From positions 1-64,000 of the IMG/VR virus record IMGVR_UViG_3300035670_000113: a stretch of DNA of 64,000 nucleotides. One strand, written 5' to 3'. Under the pieces are notes generated by a model. It saw only the letters and a program-made list of their open reading frames with translations. It had not been told where the DNA came from and did not search any database. Source of the stretch: a virus. The position numbers and the translations under genes were made by a program. Below are positions 25,251-34,433 of this stretch, piece after piece (position 1 is the stretch's first letter; every line of letters begins with the position of its first letter).

Positions 25251-25259
25251 GGAGATAAA

Positions 25260-26003
25260 ATGTATACTATCCTGACAAATGTAAATTCTGTATTAAGAAA
25301 AACTGCCAATATCATGGCAGAAGAACTTGGACAAAAGTGGAGAGTGGTTACAAAGCTTTCTGATGGAGTTCCCCCCACTGTAAGATGGGGAACATCCAAA
25401 TCCTGGTTCCAGAAAGATACTGATCTCAACTCTCCATACTGTATAAATACTGCTGGAGTGAAAACGAAATTAGCTGAGGTATTGAGAAATGCTGGAATAT
25501 CTCACGTAGAATTTTTTAATGATACTCCAACGAGATATCCAGTAGTTGTAAGAAAAATGATCAATGTTGGTGGGGGTAGAGGTATCGTAATTGTTAAGAA
25601 TGAGAGTGAATTCCAGCAATATATTGGAAATACATTCTCATATTGGTATGACTTTCAATTCGAGTTGGGAGTTCATGTACTGGATGGTAGAATTGCCAGA
25701 GTTTTTAAGAAGGTGTGGCCAGAAGAATTAACTCCCCAAGAGTTTCCAATCAGGAATACCCAACTTGGTTGGGAGTACAGGTTAAGAAATATTGAAAAAT
25801 ACAAAAAACTCCCACAATTTGTGAGTGGTATTTACAGTGTATTCCCAATAAGGATGTGTAGAATGGATATTGGATGGGATGATACCAATAAAACATACAG
25901 ACTTATTGAGATTAATTCTGCTCCAGATCTGTCTAATAACAGCAACACCAGAGAACTGTACACTAATTTTATTAAGGAGGTGGTAAATGCCATCACCAAT
26001 TAA
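25260..26003 (+). CDS. ATP-grasp ligase B
   Basis: The product is 247 aa. YPVVVRKMINVGGGRGIVIV provides the ATP-binding lysine and Gly-loop, FQFELGVHVLDGRIARVFKK the central sheet, and MDIGWDDTNKTYRLIEINSA the Mg ligands (Asp, Glu, Asn). It is shorter than A and divergent from it. The distal part overlaps the amidoligase start by 17 bases, so translation is coupled. A second ATP-grasp next to an amidoligase suggests two sequential ligations. Substrate unknown. Confidence 0.8.
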   Translation: MYTILTNVNSVLRKTANIMAEELGQKWRVVTKLSDGVPPTVRWGTSKSWFQKDTDLNSPYCINTAGVKTKLAEVLRNAGISHVEFFNDTPTRYPVVVRKMINVGGGRGIVIVKNESEFQQYIGNTFSYWYDFQFELGVHVLDGRIARVFKKVWPEELTPQEFPIRNTQLGWEYRLRNIEKYKKLPQFVSGIYSVFPIRMCRMDIGWDDTNKTYRLIEINSAPDLSNNSNTRELYTNFIKEVVNAITN

Positions 26004-27102
26004 GGTTCTTGATTGGTTGGGAATAGAGCTGGAAACATCTATTCTTTCCAGAGAAGAACTGTCAAAACTTTTGCAGATTGGAATTGGAAAGAACCTGAAA
26101 GAATTTGTACAGGACATTCACAGAGATGCAAGTACAGAAAGTCCAATGTATGAGTTTTCCGGATTGAGATTACTAAGATCCCCGAATGAGGGAGATGTTA
26201 TATCCTTCATGGGAGATACCCTATATGGGCACAGCTCTGTTGTGGGAGGAGAGATTGTATCACAACCACTAACAGAGGAAGAGAAGAATGTATTTCTCCA
26301 CAGAATTATACCCCTTATTTCCAATAATGGGGTATCTGCTGATCCGAGGTCTGCTCTACATTTCCATGTTGGTTTTCCATACTACCATGAGAATATGGTA
26401 AAAGCCCTCATGGTAGCCAGGGTCGTTGATCCTGTCCTATTCAGAATTGCAGGAATGGGGGGTTTTTACAGAGGAGAGATAAACAGCAGTATATTTGCAA
26501 GACCTGTAGGTTCACCTCCAGCAGTAAAAGATATGGATAATAGATGGTGGAAAATGAACCCTCTGCGGGCCGTATCTTCAACTAATTTGGCAGACTTCTG
26601 GAAAATGTATGCGGGTATCTCAGATCTTGAGAGACCCGATAGAAGCTTTCCAATCAGGTATTCAAGTGTTAATCTTTTTTCAGTGCTCGCACACGGGACT
26701 CTGGAATACAGACATTTTAATAGTACAAATATTCCTGTATTTGCATCCAATGTTGGAGGCCTGTGTATGCTGATTACTAAGCTGATAGATAGACTCAGCA
26801 TACCTGAAATCAATAATCTGCCAGTTTTGCCTTATATCTTTAATGGTTTTCAGGATAAGGTATTGTTTGACTTGCTGGAGAATCTTATAAAGATGGCCAG
26901 GAGTAAGGGTATTAATACATGTGTGTCATTAGATGTAATAAAAAATATCTTTAAGGTCACACCGCACCCTGTAATACAAATGGGAGACTATAAAACTCAC
27001 TCCAAATACAAATTTAATTCCATGACACCTCAGAAATGTGGTTGGACTGAGTGTAGTCCTCTAGAATCTGGACACATTGATATTCATACATTTGGATTTT
27101 AA
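25987..27102 (+). CDS. amidoligase (Amidoligase_2-type)
   Basis: The product is 371 aa with a perfect AAGGAGG site inside the end of ATP-grasp B. It shows the amidoligase core: GIELET (12-17), ALHFHVGF (His125, His127) and RYSSVNL...HGTLEYRHFN (Asn229, Glu240, Arg242). The fold is that of glutamine-synthetase-like COOH-NH2 ligases, which use ATP to make an amide. It is flanked by ATP-grasp and glutamine amidotransferase genes, a classical arrangement for making isopeptide or amide bonds with ammonia or amines. Target not known. Confidence 0.75.
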   Translation: MPSPIKVLDWLGIELETSILSREELSKLLQIGIGKNLKEFVQDIHRDASTESPMYEFSGLRLLRSPNEGDVISFMGDTLYGHSSVVGGEIVSQPLTEEEKNVFLHRIIPLISNNGVSADPRSALHFHVGFPYYHENMVKALMVARVVDPVLFRIAGMGGFYRGEINSSIFARPVGSPPAVKDMDNRWWKMNPLRAVSSTNLADFWKMYAGISDLERPDRSFPIRYSSVNLFSVLAHGTLEYRHFNSTNIPVFASNVGGLCMLITKLIDRLSIPEINNLPVLPYIFNGFQDKVLFDLLENLIKMARSKGINTCVSLDVIKNIFKVTPHPVIQMGDYKTHSKYKFNSMTPQKCGWTECSPLESGHIDIHTFGF

Positions 27103-27114
27103 TTAGGAGACTAT

Positions 27115-28269
27115 ATGTGTAATCTAATATTCGCTAATTTGGGAGATACCAAGCTTAATATTGCTATAATTGAGATTATAGCATCCATCGGATCTTTGGC
27201 CAGACATGATGACGGGTTTGGTATTTTTTCTCCGGCAACGGGGCTATGGAAAACTGAGCAATCTGCTCATCTGTATAATAAACTGGGAAAAAATGTCTTT
27301 GATATGTTTAATGGTGTTCCAACAGATGGTGGTGTAATGGGACATATTAGAGCAGCATCTCCAAACATTCCCGTAACAGTTGAAAATGCTCACCCATTCG
27401 ATGGAGAGAGATTTGTTCTAGCCCACAATGGGAGGCTATATACGAAAGATGATAAAACACCGGTCGTAGCCAGTGATGAGTCTACAGGTTCTGACTCTTT
27501 GATGTTTCTACACAGGCTGGAAAAGATACCTCTAAAAAAGAATGTATGGAATGGGCTTGTTGATACCATGAGAGAATTTAGAGGTACATTTGCATTTCTA
27601 ATCTATGACAAAAGTAGTGAGGAATTTTACGCAGCAAGAGGTAAGAATAAAAAACTATTTATAGCATTTATTGGAGATAGATATGTGATCACGACAGAAG
27701 AAAATAATCTAAAATTCTCTGTAAATCTTCTGATAAACATGTCCCAAATACTGGGAAAGGATCTCTCAGATGAGACTGTAGATATACAAGAAATTCCAGA
27801 AAACTCTATTCATAGATTGGATAAGAATAGCATTGTACATGTTTCAAAGATTCAGGAGACCGAAGATCCAGTGGTGCAACGGCCTATTACTGTAGGCACA
27901 AAATCTGTGAGTGGAATGAAGGGAATACTGTGGGAAGATCCTGTATCCATTAGTAAGTGGGCTAAAGGTCAAGGTCTACTGCCCAGAGATATGGATGTGA
28001 TATGGAAAGTATTATTTGGACATGGTATTCTCGCTGCAGAGATGTGGGAGATGGACAAATTTATTAACAAAGTAATTCCAAAAATATCTGCGGATAAACG
28101 TGCATTAAAGTTTTGTCATAAACTCAGAATGTTGCCTTTTTACAGGTATTACTACATGAGACACGTATCCAAGAATGAAAAATCTGAATTTCCCTGGAAT
28201 TTGTGGACTCTAAATGAACTAAGAGAGTTCGCAGATAAAGAGGAAAAATCCAAGAAAGTTGGAGACTGA
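27115..28269 (+). CDS. class II glutamine amidotransferase
   Basis: The product is 384 aa. Met is followed by Cys2 (MCNLIFANLGD), the N-terminal nucleophile, once Met is removed. GVMGHIRAASP, ENAHPF and LAHNGRLY are the Ntn-hydrolase active-site motifs. The C-terminal 120 residues, rich in Trp/Met/Lys, are not a synthase domain I recognise. It frees ammonia from glutamine, likely for the neighbouring amide ligases. Its start follows AGGAGACTAT. Confidence 0.85.
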   Translation: MCNLIFANLGDTKLNIAIIEIIASIGSLARHDDGFGIFSPATGLWKTEQSAHLYNKLGKNVFDMFNGVPTDGGVMGHIRAASPNIPVTVENAHPFDGERFVLAHNGRLYTKDDKTPVVASDESTGSDSLMFLHRLEKIPLKKNVWNGLVDTMREFRGTFAFLIYDKSSEEFYAARGKNKKLFIAFIGDRYVITTEENNLKFSVNLLINMSQILGKDLSDETVDIQEIPENSIHRLDKNSIVHVSKIQETEDPVVQRPITVGTKSVSGMKGILWEDPVSISKWAKGQGLLPRDMDVIWKVLFGHGILAAEMWEMDKFINKVIPKISADKRALKFCHKLRMLPFYRYYYMRHVSKNEKSEFPWNLWTLNELREFADKEEKSKKVGD

Positions 28270-28270
28270 A

Positions 28271-29053
28271 ATGTATTTTATCGGACAGAGTAGGATAATG
28301 AATGAGCTGTCAGTACTCCTAAAACAGCTGTATAGCTCAAGATCTGGAACTAATATCCTAATCAGAGGACCATCTGGTTGGGGAAAGACACGTATGGCTC
28401 TCGGTATATGTAACTATTTGTCAGGGAGAGATTTCTACATGGCAGTAGGAAGCTACGCTCGAAATGATAAATGGGTACAGTTTATTGACGAGTGCCACCT
28501 AATAAATGATCCAGAATTCATGTATGAAGTTATGGACATGAAAAAGTATGTTATGATATTCTGTACCAATGATGCATCCATACTCAAGGAAGCATTTGTT
28601 AATAGGTGTACATATAGCTTCTATATGGAGCCATACACCGATGAAGAGCTATTTGAAATGGTAGGAAGATCACTGAGGATAAGACTTCTTCCTGAATCTA
28701 TTAAATATTTAATAGATTCAGGAGGTGGAAATCCAAGATTAATTCTAGGATTAGCATCCAGAATTAATACTCTACATGATGGAGGAGTCATAGAAAGTTT
28801 AAGTCATGAGGACTTTGTTAATATTCTCGATAAGTTTATGGGAATTAGGTATAGTTTAAGCCCTGCATGTACCAGGTACTTAAGTGTTCTTAGAGATATT
28901 GGAGGAACTGCATCACTGGATACAATGGCTTCAATGTTAAGAATGGATAAAAGCACGATAAGGTCTGAGATAGAGCCTGTATTACTGTACAAAAATTTGA
29001 TAACCATCTCCAGTAAAGGAAGGAAGATAAAAAATGACAACTACACTGACTAA
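28271..29053 (+). CDS. AAA+ ATPase (RuvB/clamp-loader-like)
   Basis: The start is ATG 28271 behind GGAG (a TTG at 28259 is the alternative). 260 aa: Walker A RGPSGWGKT (32-40), Walker B VQFIDECH (Asp73, Glu74), sensor 1 IFCTND and a C-terminal winged-helix-like part. This is the AAA+ layout of RuvB-like or loader proteins. It overlaps the next gene by 20 bases and sits in the ligase operon, where it may remodel or unfold a protein target. Role inferred. Confidence 0.8.
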   Translation: MYFIGQSRIMNELSVLLKQLYSSRSGTNILIRGPSGWGKTRMALGICNYLSGRDFYMAVGSYARNDKWVQFIDECHLINDPEFMYEVMDMKKYVMIFCTNDASILKEAFVNRCTYSFYMEPYTDEELFEMVGRSLRIRLLPESIKYLIDSGGGNPRLILGLASRINTLHDGGVIESLSHEDFVNILDKFMGIRYSLSPACTRYLSVLRDIGGTASLDTMASMLRMDKSTIRSEIEPVLLYKNLITISSKGRKIKNDNYTD

Positions 29054-29996
29054 AGTAGTGAGAACAAGTGACGATGTGTTTGTTTCCAGAACTCTTTATG
29101 AGTTCAAAGCAGATCTAGGAAAAGATGTTAAATTTTGCTATGTACCAGCTACAGACATTGTATTGATTAAAAGAACGTCTCAAACAAATATTGATGTATG
29201 TTTCCTGTATTGCATCCACCACAACCATGCTGATATCTGGACAAAACTGGATGGAGATAAAACTGTAACAAGAATTGCTCAGCTATCTGTCGGAAGTTAC
29301 GCATTTTACTCATTAAGAGATGAGAGGATCATTGATGATAATGACTTCTCAAGATTTATTCGTAAAGCAAAAATAAGTGATGAAAGGCCTCTGCTGGCAT
29401 ATATCATAAAGAGTTCACTAAACTCTGGTATTGACAAAGTATACTTTGTTACACCAACAATCAAAGAAACATACGAAAAATGTATTAGAATGACAGAATC
29501 TCGAAATTTCCTTATCGAAATTGCTATTACTGCTCCTGGACAGAGATTATTTGAAGCCCTCAATGTAGCATCAGGTGATTTTAATGAGTATGACGAGAAT
29601 GATCATGCTCCTGGAGGTGTTACTGCTGACTTGATGATACCTCAAGAGTCTAACATACCAGAATATTTGTCCTATAATAGATTATTAAAGATCAAAAAAC
29701 AAGTATTCCCAGACGCTACTGATAGAGAAGAAAGACCCCTTACTTTATCTGATGCTGTAGAATCTATTGGTATTAACGTTCTGCTGGACTCTCTATATCC
29801 AGATGACCGTGTAGAACTGGAAATAGACATGATGGAGGACTTCTTTAAGAAGGTAACGCTGACGAAGTTTAACAACGGATCTGCCATGTGTGCAGTAACA
29901 TTACAAACACCATCTCATGGTAAGGAGGTATACGATAAAATAGAAAGTTCTCTAGGAACAGATCTTTTCTTCCTGCTTGAAGGAACGGATATTTAG
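29034..29996 (+). CDS. 320-aa protein, unknown function
   Basis: It starts inside the AAA+ gene. Soluble, with FCYVPATDIVLIKRTSQTN, a mixed alpha/beta region, an acidic insertion FNEYDENDHAPGG and a long C-terminal helix. No motif is recognised. Coupling to the AAA+ gene suggests it is its partner or substrate; this is inferred. Confidence 0.5.
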   Translation: MTTTLTKVVRTSDDVFVSRTLYEFKADLGKDVKFCYVPATDIVLIKRTSQTNIDVCFLYCIHHNHADIWTKLDGDKTVTRIAQLSVGSYAFYSLRDERIIDDNDFSRFIRKAKISDERPLLAYIIKSSLNSGIDKVYFVTPTIKETYEKCIRMTESRNFLIEIAITAPGQRLFEALNVASGDFNEYDENDHAPGGVTADLMIPQESNIPEYLSYNRLLKIKKQVFPDATDREERPLTLSDAVESIGINVLLDSLYPDDRVELEIDMMEDFFKKVTLTKFNNGSAMCAVTLQTPSHGKEVYDKIESSLGTDLFFLLEGTDI

Positions 29997-30013
29997 TTAG
30001 AGAGGAGATAAAA

Positions 30014-30394
30014 ATGCAAGTATTCTGTAGTAAGTGTAAGTGTCCTGTAAAGCTCACTGGAACAATTTCTACTGTTGCAACCATTGTTGGGATCTCTCCA
30101 ACCCCCAGTGGAATGGGTAAAATCACCCTGGGAGAGCGTGGAGAGTTCACCACCGCAGTTACATATAAGTGTTCATCGTGTGGACACAATGATACCATCA
30201 GTAACTCCTACGTGTGTTGCTCTCAGTGCGGAGATCAGTATGAGATCAAGGAGATGTATTGGTCTTATATCACAGGGACCACATGTAGTAAGTGTAAAAC
30301 ATCTGAGACCTTGATAAAAGACTACAGTGATATTCAATCATTCAGATGGCACAGAATGTCCACTATTCTTGGAAAAGGAGATACAAATGAGTAA
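30014..30394 (+). CDS. zinc-ribbon protein
   Basis: The product is 126 aa. Cys pairs CSKCKC (5-10), CSSCGH, CCSQCG and CSKCK give three to four zinc-binding knuckles across the protein. The ATG is behind AGAGGAGATAAAA. It overlaps the phiEco32-type amidoligase start by 8 bases. It probably binds nucleic acid or serves as a protein scaffold. Confidence 0.6.
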   Translation: MQVFCSKCKCPVKLTGTISTVATIVGISPTPSGMGKITLGERGEFTTAVTYKCSSCGHNDTISNSYVCCSQCGDQYEIKEMYWSYITGTTCSKCKTSETLIKDYSDIQSFRWHRMSTILGKGDTNE

Positions 30395-31256
30395 AAAACT
30401 TCTATATGGGGCAGATCCTGAGTACTTCGCTACTGAACCTGGAACAGACAATGTAATTCCTCCAATCTTCTTTAGAAAGTTTGCTGGAGCGTCTGTGGAG
30501 GTAGTGAATGGGGCTGAAAATCACCCTATCTTTTTTAAGAGGGGTAAGGCTTTTATCCACGAGGATGGAGCTGCATTTGAAATGAGTCTGCCTCCAAGAG
30601 AGAGATGGCAAGACCTTTGGGATGATATTCAAGATCTTAAAAATGCTTTTGATCTGTCAGCCTATCCTTTTGTAGAGCCCAAACTAAAGGCTCTGCCTAC
30701 TGCAACTTGGCAAGTAGAAAGATGGTTGGAGACTGGAGATGATGATTTCAAATTCTGTACAAGATTCGGATGTGACCGAGACGAAGATGCGTTCCTCATT
30801 GAAGAGGAGCAGGATGAAGAGGATGCGTCTCTGCACCCATTCAGATATGCAGGAGGACACGCTCACTTCTCAGGACTTGAGATCTTCGAGAGGAGACCTC
30901 TGGATGTTGTTAGAGGGCTGGCATTTACTGCAGGAATTTGTGCCATGCTGTACTCTGACACTCCTAAGGAGGATAAGCTCAGGGTGTACAGATATGGAAA
31001 ACCTGGAAAATTTCGTGTACAACATTACTCTAATGGGGCGGTTGGTATCGAGTACAGAACTCCATCCACTCGCTGGACGGATAACAAAGAACTTGCTCAA
31101 AAGATCTTTGAAGCAGCACAATATTGCTTCTATGAGCTTGTACCCTCTGGGAGGGTAGAAAGGATCTATAGTGATATGCGGGATACTCTAATTGCTGCAT
31201 TTAGAGGTATGAATAAATCGGTTCTATCTGATATTCTGAAGGAGGTTATGGTATGA
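30387..31256 (+). CDS. phiEco32-like amidoligase type 2 (PF14395-type)
   Basis: The product is 289 aa. GADPEYF (8-14), EDGAAFEM (Glu65), GGHAHFSG (His158, His160), VYRYGKPGKFR and GIEYRTPS (Glu222, Arg224) match the COOH-NH2 ligase family described from phage phiEco32. These glutamine-synthetase-like enzymes ligate carboxylate to amine. Start chosen at 30387, AAAGGAGATACAA; the earlier ATG at 30327 is inside the zinc-ribbon gene. It overlaps the class I amidotransferase gene by four bases. Confidence 0.85.
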   Translation: MSKKLLYGADPEYFATEPGTDNVIPPIFFRKFAGASVEVVNGAENHPIFFKRGKAFIHEDGAAFEMSLPPRERWQDLWDDIQDLKNAFDLSAYPFVEPKLKALPTATWQVERWLETGDDDFKFCTRFGCDRDEDAFLIEEEQDEEDASLHPFRYAGGHAHFSGLEIFERRPLDVVRGLAFTAGICAMLYSDTPKEDKLRVYRYGKPGKFRVQHYSNGAVGIEYRTPSTRWTDNKELAQKIFEAAQYCFYELVPSGRVERIYSDMRDTLIAAFRGMNKSVLSDILKEVMV

Positions 31257-31855
31257 ATGTCCTATTTGCAAGCAGAACTCTCTCTCAAGCGGTTGCTGAA
31301 AAACTCTCAAAACACAATATCTTCTTTTCTGAAAATAGAGATAGGAAAACCACATACGATCTCGTGATTTTTACAGGAGGTAGCGATATCCATCCAGAGG
31401 CTTATGGAGAACGTGTGAATGGAGCAGTCGGCTTTGACACTGATAGAGATAGTCATGAACTGGCACTTCTCCAAGATATCTATGGAGGATACATCAAGGT
31501 CAGGAAACTTCTAGGAATCTGTAGAGGTATGCAAATGTTACATGTCGCTAGAGGTGGTAGACTTATTCAACACATTCCAAACGCTCACAGGTCCTATCAT
31601 ACATTAAAGTGGCTGGAACATGGACCTCTTGATACCTTTGCTATGGTAAACTCTCTACATCATCAATGCATTATTCCGGATGGAAGACAGAGAGTTTTAG
31701 CTATGCATGAAGATGGAGATCCAGAGGCCACTTATTTTTCCTATAATGGAATTGAACAACTTGGAGTTCAATGGCATCCAGAGTGGATGACCAATGCAGA
31801 AGATTTCTTTGATATAATCATCAAATGGGTCAATGGAGGTACTATTGTAAAATGA
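31253..31855 (+). CDS. class I glutamine amidotransferase/peptidase C26-like
   Basis: The product is 200 aa. TGGSDIHP (41-48), GICRGMQ with nucleophile Cys90, NSLHHQ, and GVQWHPEW with His175 and Glu177 are complete for the peptidase C26/gamma-glutamyl hydrolase group. It could hydrolyse a gamma-glutamyl amide or supply ammonia. Its stop is followed by an 82-bp spacer and a new gene run. Operon position after amidoligase 2 is typical of such clusters. Confidence 0.85.
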   Translation: MNVLFASRTLSQAVAEKLSKHNIFFSENRDRKTTYDLVIFTGGSDIHPEAYGERVNGAVGFDTDRDSHELALLQDIYGGYIKVRKLLGICRGMQMLHVARGGRLIQHIPNAHRSYHTLKWLEHGPLDTFAMVNSLHHQCIIPDGRQRVLAMHEDGDPEATYFSYNGIEQLGVQWHPEWMTNAEDFFDIIIKWVNGGTIVK

Positions 31856-31937
31856 TGTTCACAGATATAAAGATTAGATCTCCCTGTTAAAGATCTATAA
31901 TCATAAATAATAAACTACAAAGAAAAGAGGAAAACAA

Positions 31938-32672
31938 ATGTTAATCAATGCTAAGATATTACTAATTCCCACATCTATGTATGGAAAGAGGTGTGGAAAG
32001 ATTCCTATTACTAAAGTTAAAGACCCCGCAGAAGCAGTAATACTGGCTGTAGAGAACTGTATCAATGATAGGAATTTTACTACGCTTGAGTTGCAAATTG
32101 CAGACCCTGTAGAGTGCAGAGAAGTACTGGTTTCAAGGATTATAAGAAACATCAGGGACATTAATTCCATATTTAGGATCGGTCTCCCTAAAGATAGTGG
32201 TGAAAGACCTTCAAGATATAGATCTTTCACTATTGAGATAGAAATGCTGAAAGGATTCTATCCAGAGAAATATAATGCAAAGACAGGCACGAAACTCTCA
32301 CGCATTATAGATGCATCTGTAAAGTTTAATAGAAAGAGAGACAAGGTATACTTTAAGATTGATCCAAAAAATACAGATATCCTATTTACATCGGCGCAGA
32401 TCTCTGCATGTCTCCTCTTTCTAAGAACTCCAGATATTGTTGACCGTATAAATGAAATTCCTGGTGCTCTAACTTTTAATATCTTCAACAGCCTCACAGA
32501 TTTAGCAGTATTAAAAAATGATATTCATCTCTTAGAAATACTGGCAGTTTTGCGTGTAATTCAGGGGAGGTCATTTGTACACAATGGGCCAATTAACCTC
32601 CTTTGGAGATTAGCAGATATTAAAAATATGATAGACAACAAAATTGAAAGAGCAACACAGGTAAGGAGTTAA
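31938..32672 (+). CDS. 244-aa protein of unknown function
   Basis: The ATG follows AGAGGAAAACAA. MLINAKILLIPTSMYGKRCG, a long Arg/Glu-rich middle and helical C-terminus (NLLWRLADIKNMIDNK). No signature. Starts 82 bp after the class I amidotransferase; a GATC-containing AGATCT repeat lies in the spacer. Confidence 0.45.
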   Translation: MLINAKILLIPTSMYGKRCGKIPITKVKDPAEAVILAVENCINDRNFTTLELQIADPVECREVLVSRIIRNIRDINSIFRIGLPKDSGERPSRYRSFTIEIEMLKGFYPEKYNAKTGTKLSRIIDASVKFNRKRDKVYFKIDPKNTDILFTSAQISACLLFLRTPDIVDRINEIPGALTFNIFNSLTDLAVLKNDIHLLEILAVLRVIQGRSFVHNGPINLLWRLADIKNMIDNKIERATQVRS

Positions 32673-32673
32673 T

Positions 32674-33060
32674 ATGCGATATCACAAAGAAGTATATGCC
32701 CCTCCCTGGTGGGAGAAAGAGGTAGGTGATCTGGTAAAGAAGATTAATTCCAAAGAGGTGAGATGGACAGAACACTCTGAGGATAAGTTGTTTGATCTTC
32801 CTCCACGTCTAAGAAGAAATATTATTAAATTTATTACTTGCATGTGGATAGATACATCTATGGTATTTGAAGTTTACAGAGCTGATAGTATCTACAAGTT
32901 TTGTCTAAGAGTTCAAAGTCCGATCTCAAACAACGATATGGTAGTAGTAATGACCTCAGACAAAAAAGTTGTAACATTCTACTTCAATAGGACAGAAGAC
33001 ATGCACTCAAACCTAAATGAGGAAGTATATGAAAGAGAGGAAAAATGCCAGCAAGAGTGA
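32674..33060 (+). CDS. 128-aa protein, possible RelE-like fold
   Basis: Pattern: WTEHSEDKL, LPPRLRRNIIKFI, FEVYR and VVVMTSDKKVVTFYFNRTEDMHSNL. The strand order and the last motif resemble small phage proteins of the RelE/BrnT type, but catalytic residues are not clear. Overlaps the next gene by 16 bases. Confidence 0.4.
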   Translation: MRYHKEVYAPPWWEKEVGDLVKKINSKEVRWTEHSEDKLFDLPPRLRRNIIKFITCMWIDTSMVFEVYRADSIYKFCLRVQSPISNNDMVVVMTSDKKVVTFYFNRTEDMHSNLNEEVYEREEKCQQE

Positions 33061-33347
33061 GAAATGTTGTAATCGAGAATGGAGAGGTGGTGGTTCTTCC
33101 AAGCATGGAGGACATTGAAGATCTCAAAATTGGACATGCAAATGGGAAGATGTACTTTGCTACCAGTGACAGGTATCTCTTCAAACTCCATAATGTGAAT
33201 GAATCATATATGTGGATAGGTATGTGGAATAGTATTTGCTGTATTGAAAAGACTTTCAAAACAATGGAGGAGGCAATTGTGTATATGTTAAATGACAGAT
33301 ACAAGGTAAAACAAATTCCATACTCATGCTTCGATCATATATATTAA
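33045..33347 (+). CDS. 100-aa hypothetical protein
   Basis: ATG 33045 is behind GAGAGGAAAA. Beta-rich start MPARVRNVVIENGEVVVLP, ending KQIPYSCFDHIY. Unknown function. Confidence 0.45.
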   Translation: MPARVRNVVIENGEVVVLPSMEDIEDLKIGHANGKMYFATSDRYLFKLHNVNESYMWIGMWNSICCIEKTFKTMEEAIVYMLNDRYKVKQIPYSCFDHIY

Positions 33348-33371
33348 GTACAATTACTAAAAGGAGGCACA

Positions 33372-33569
33372 ATGTTTAAGATCTTTGTTAGAATCCTGAC
33401 GTTTCTTTTCCTGTTTTCAACATCCATGTCCTTTATCTGGATCTACCTGCGAGAGGAATTAAAGTTTGTTCCTGAGAGTGTGGTAGAAGTACAACTTATG
33501 GGGTTAGGATATTTTGTACTAGTGTGTATTGGACTTGGGATCAATCCAGTTGATAGTCTATCCAAGTAA
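33372..33569 (+). CDS. 65-aa two-pass membrane protein
   Basis: The ATG follows AAAGGAGGCACA. Two membrane helices (FVRILTFLFLFSTSMSF; LMGLGYFVLVCIGLGI) separated by a charged loop. Could be holin-like or envelope-associated; no family. Confidence 0.45.
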   Translation: MFKIFVRILTFLFLFSTSMSFIWIYLREELKFVPESVVEVQLMGLGYFVLVCIGLGINPVDSLSK

Positions 33570-33581
33570 AAAAGAGATAAT

Positions 33582-33917
33582 ATGAATAACATGGTAGCAA
33601 GTAAGGCAGAGCGTGTACGAAGAAGATTAAATACTGGATCTATTACTACAGAGAGGGTCGTTGACTTTCTCGCTGTAATGAACGCCATTAATACTTCCCA
33701 TATTTTTAAGGAGGATGTGCATGACAGAATGTTCTTAGAGTTGGACCCACTCTCAGAGATGAGAAACGATCACTACTTCTACGTGAGGAGAAACCGGCTC
33801 AGGAATCAGGATGCAAAAGATCTTTTCGATGTAATTAGATACGCATGTAATATCCCCGTAGAGCTCAGTAATGATGGTGAAGAGGTGACAAAATTACTCT
33901 TCTGGGTGAGTTACTAA
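33582..33917 (+). CDS. 111-aa hypothetical protein
   Basis: Basic N-terminal helix (ASKAERVRRRLNTGS), then RDNHYFYVRR-like segment and a helical C-terminal half. No motif assigned. The gap to the next gene contains a CCGT/ACGG inverted repeat. Confidence 0.4.
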   Translation: MNNMVASKAERVRRRLNTGSITTERVVDFLAVMNAINTSHIFKEDVHDRMFLELDPLSEMRNDHYFYVRRNRLRNQDAKDLFDVIRYACNIPVELSNDGEEVTKLLFWVSY

Positions 33918-33965
33918 ATAGTTCCGCTACCGTGAACCTATAACGGAGAGAAAGAGAAGGCAAAA

Positions 33966-34346
33966 ATGATTAAGAAGATGCTAATTGTTATGGCAGTGCT
34001 AATGATGCTCCTGTCAGGATGTGCAGAGGCGGACGTGGCATCAGAGAATTTGTCAAAAAAGGCAGATTACTTTGAGGTTACTCGCCGCATCGTATTCTAC
34101 AACGGAATCACTGGAGACTACATTCTGGTCATTGAAGGGTTGTGCTCTCTCGGCAACTACGATGCATTAGGGGAGTTGTCAGTGACATGTAAAGTTGGTC
34201 CTGAGGAGTATAAGAAACACTTTTTGGGATTATCTGATAACGTCACATATTTTGCTGAGCAGATTGAGGCAGTCAAAACAGATGTATACCATTACAAGGT
34301 GATTTTCCGGCCCTCAGTTATCGTTCCAGACGTAGATGTTAAATAG
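33966..34346 (+). CDS. beta-sandwich-type lipoprotein
   Basis: The product is 126 aa. Signal peptide MIKKMLIVMAVLMMLLSGC with lipobox LSGC, then RRIVFYNGITGDYILVIEG, a CKVGPEEYKKHFLGLSDN strand pair and a FAEQIEAVKTDVYHYKV end. This pattern is that of phage beta-sandwich lipoproteins, presumably anchored to the cell membrane; superinfection or host-surface roles are possible. Last gene before a bidirectional terminator. Confidence 0.65.
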   Translation: MIKKMLIVMAVLMMLLSGCAEADVASENLSKKADYFEVTRRIVFYNGITGDYILVIEGLCSLGNYDALGELSVTCKVGPEEYKKHFLGLSDNVTYFAEQIEAVKTDVYHYKVIFRPSVIVPDVDVK

Positions 34347-34359
34347 TATCCTGTAACTA

Positions 34360-34400
34360 AAAAAGCCCCCAGAGATAAAACTCTGGGGGCTTTTTAATTT
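34360..34400. terminator. bidirectional terminator between convergent operons
   Basis: AAAAAGCCCCCAGAG pairs with CTCTGGGGGCTTTTT, loop ATAAAA, with T-runs on both strands. It separates the accessory (+) operon from the RNR (-) operon. Confidence 0.9.
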
Positions 34401-34433
34401 AAATTTTTTCGTGTGGTTATTAGAGTGAGAACT

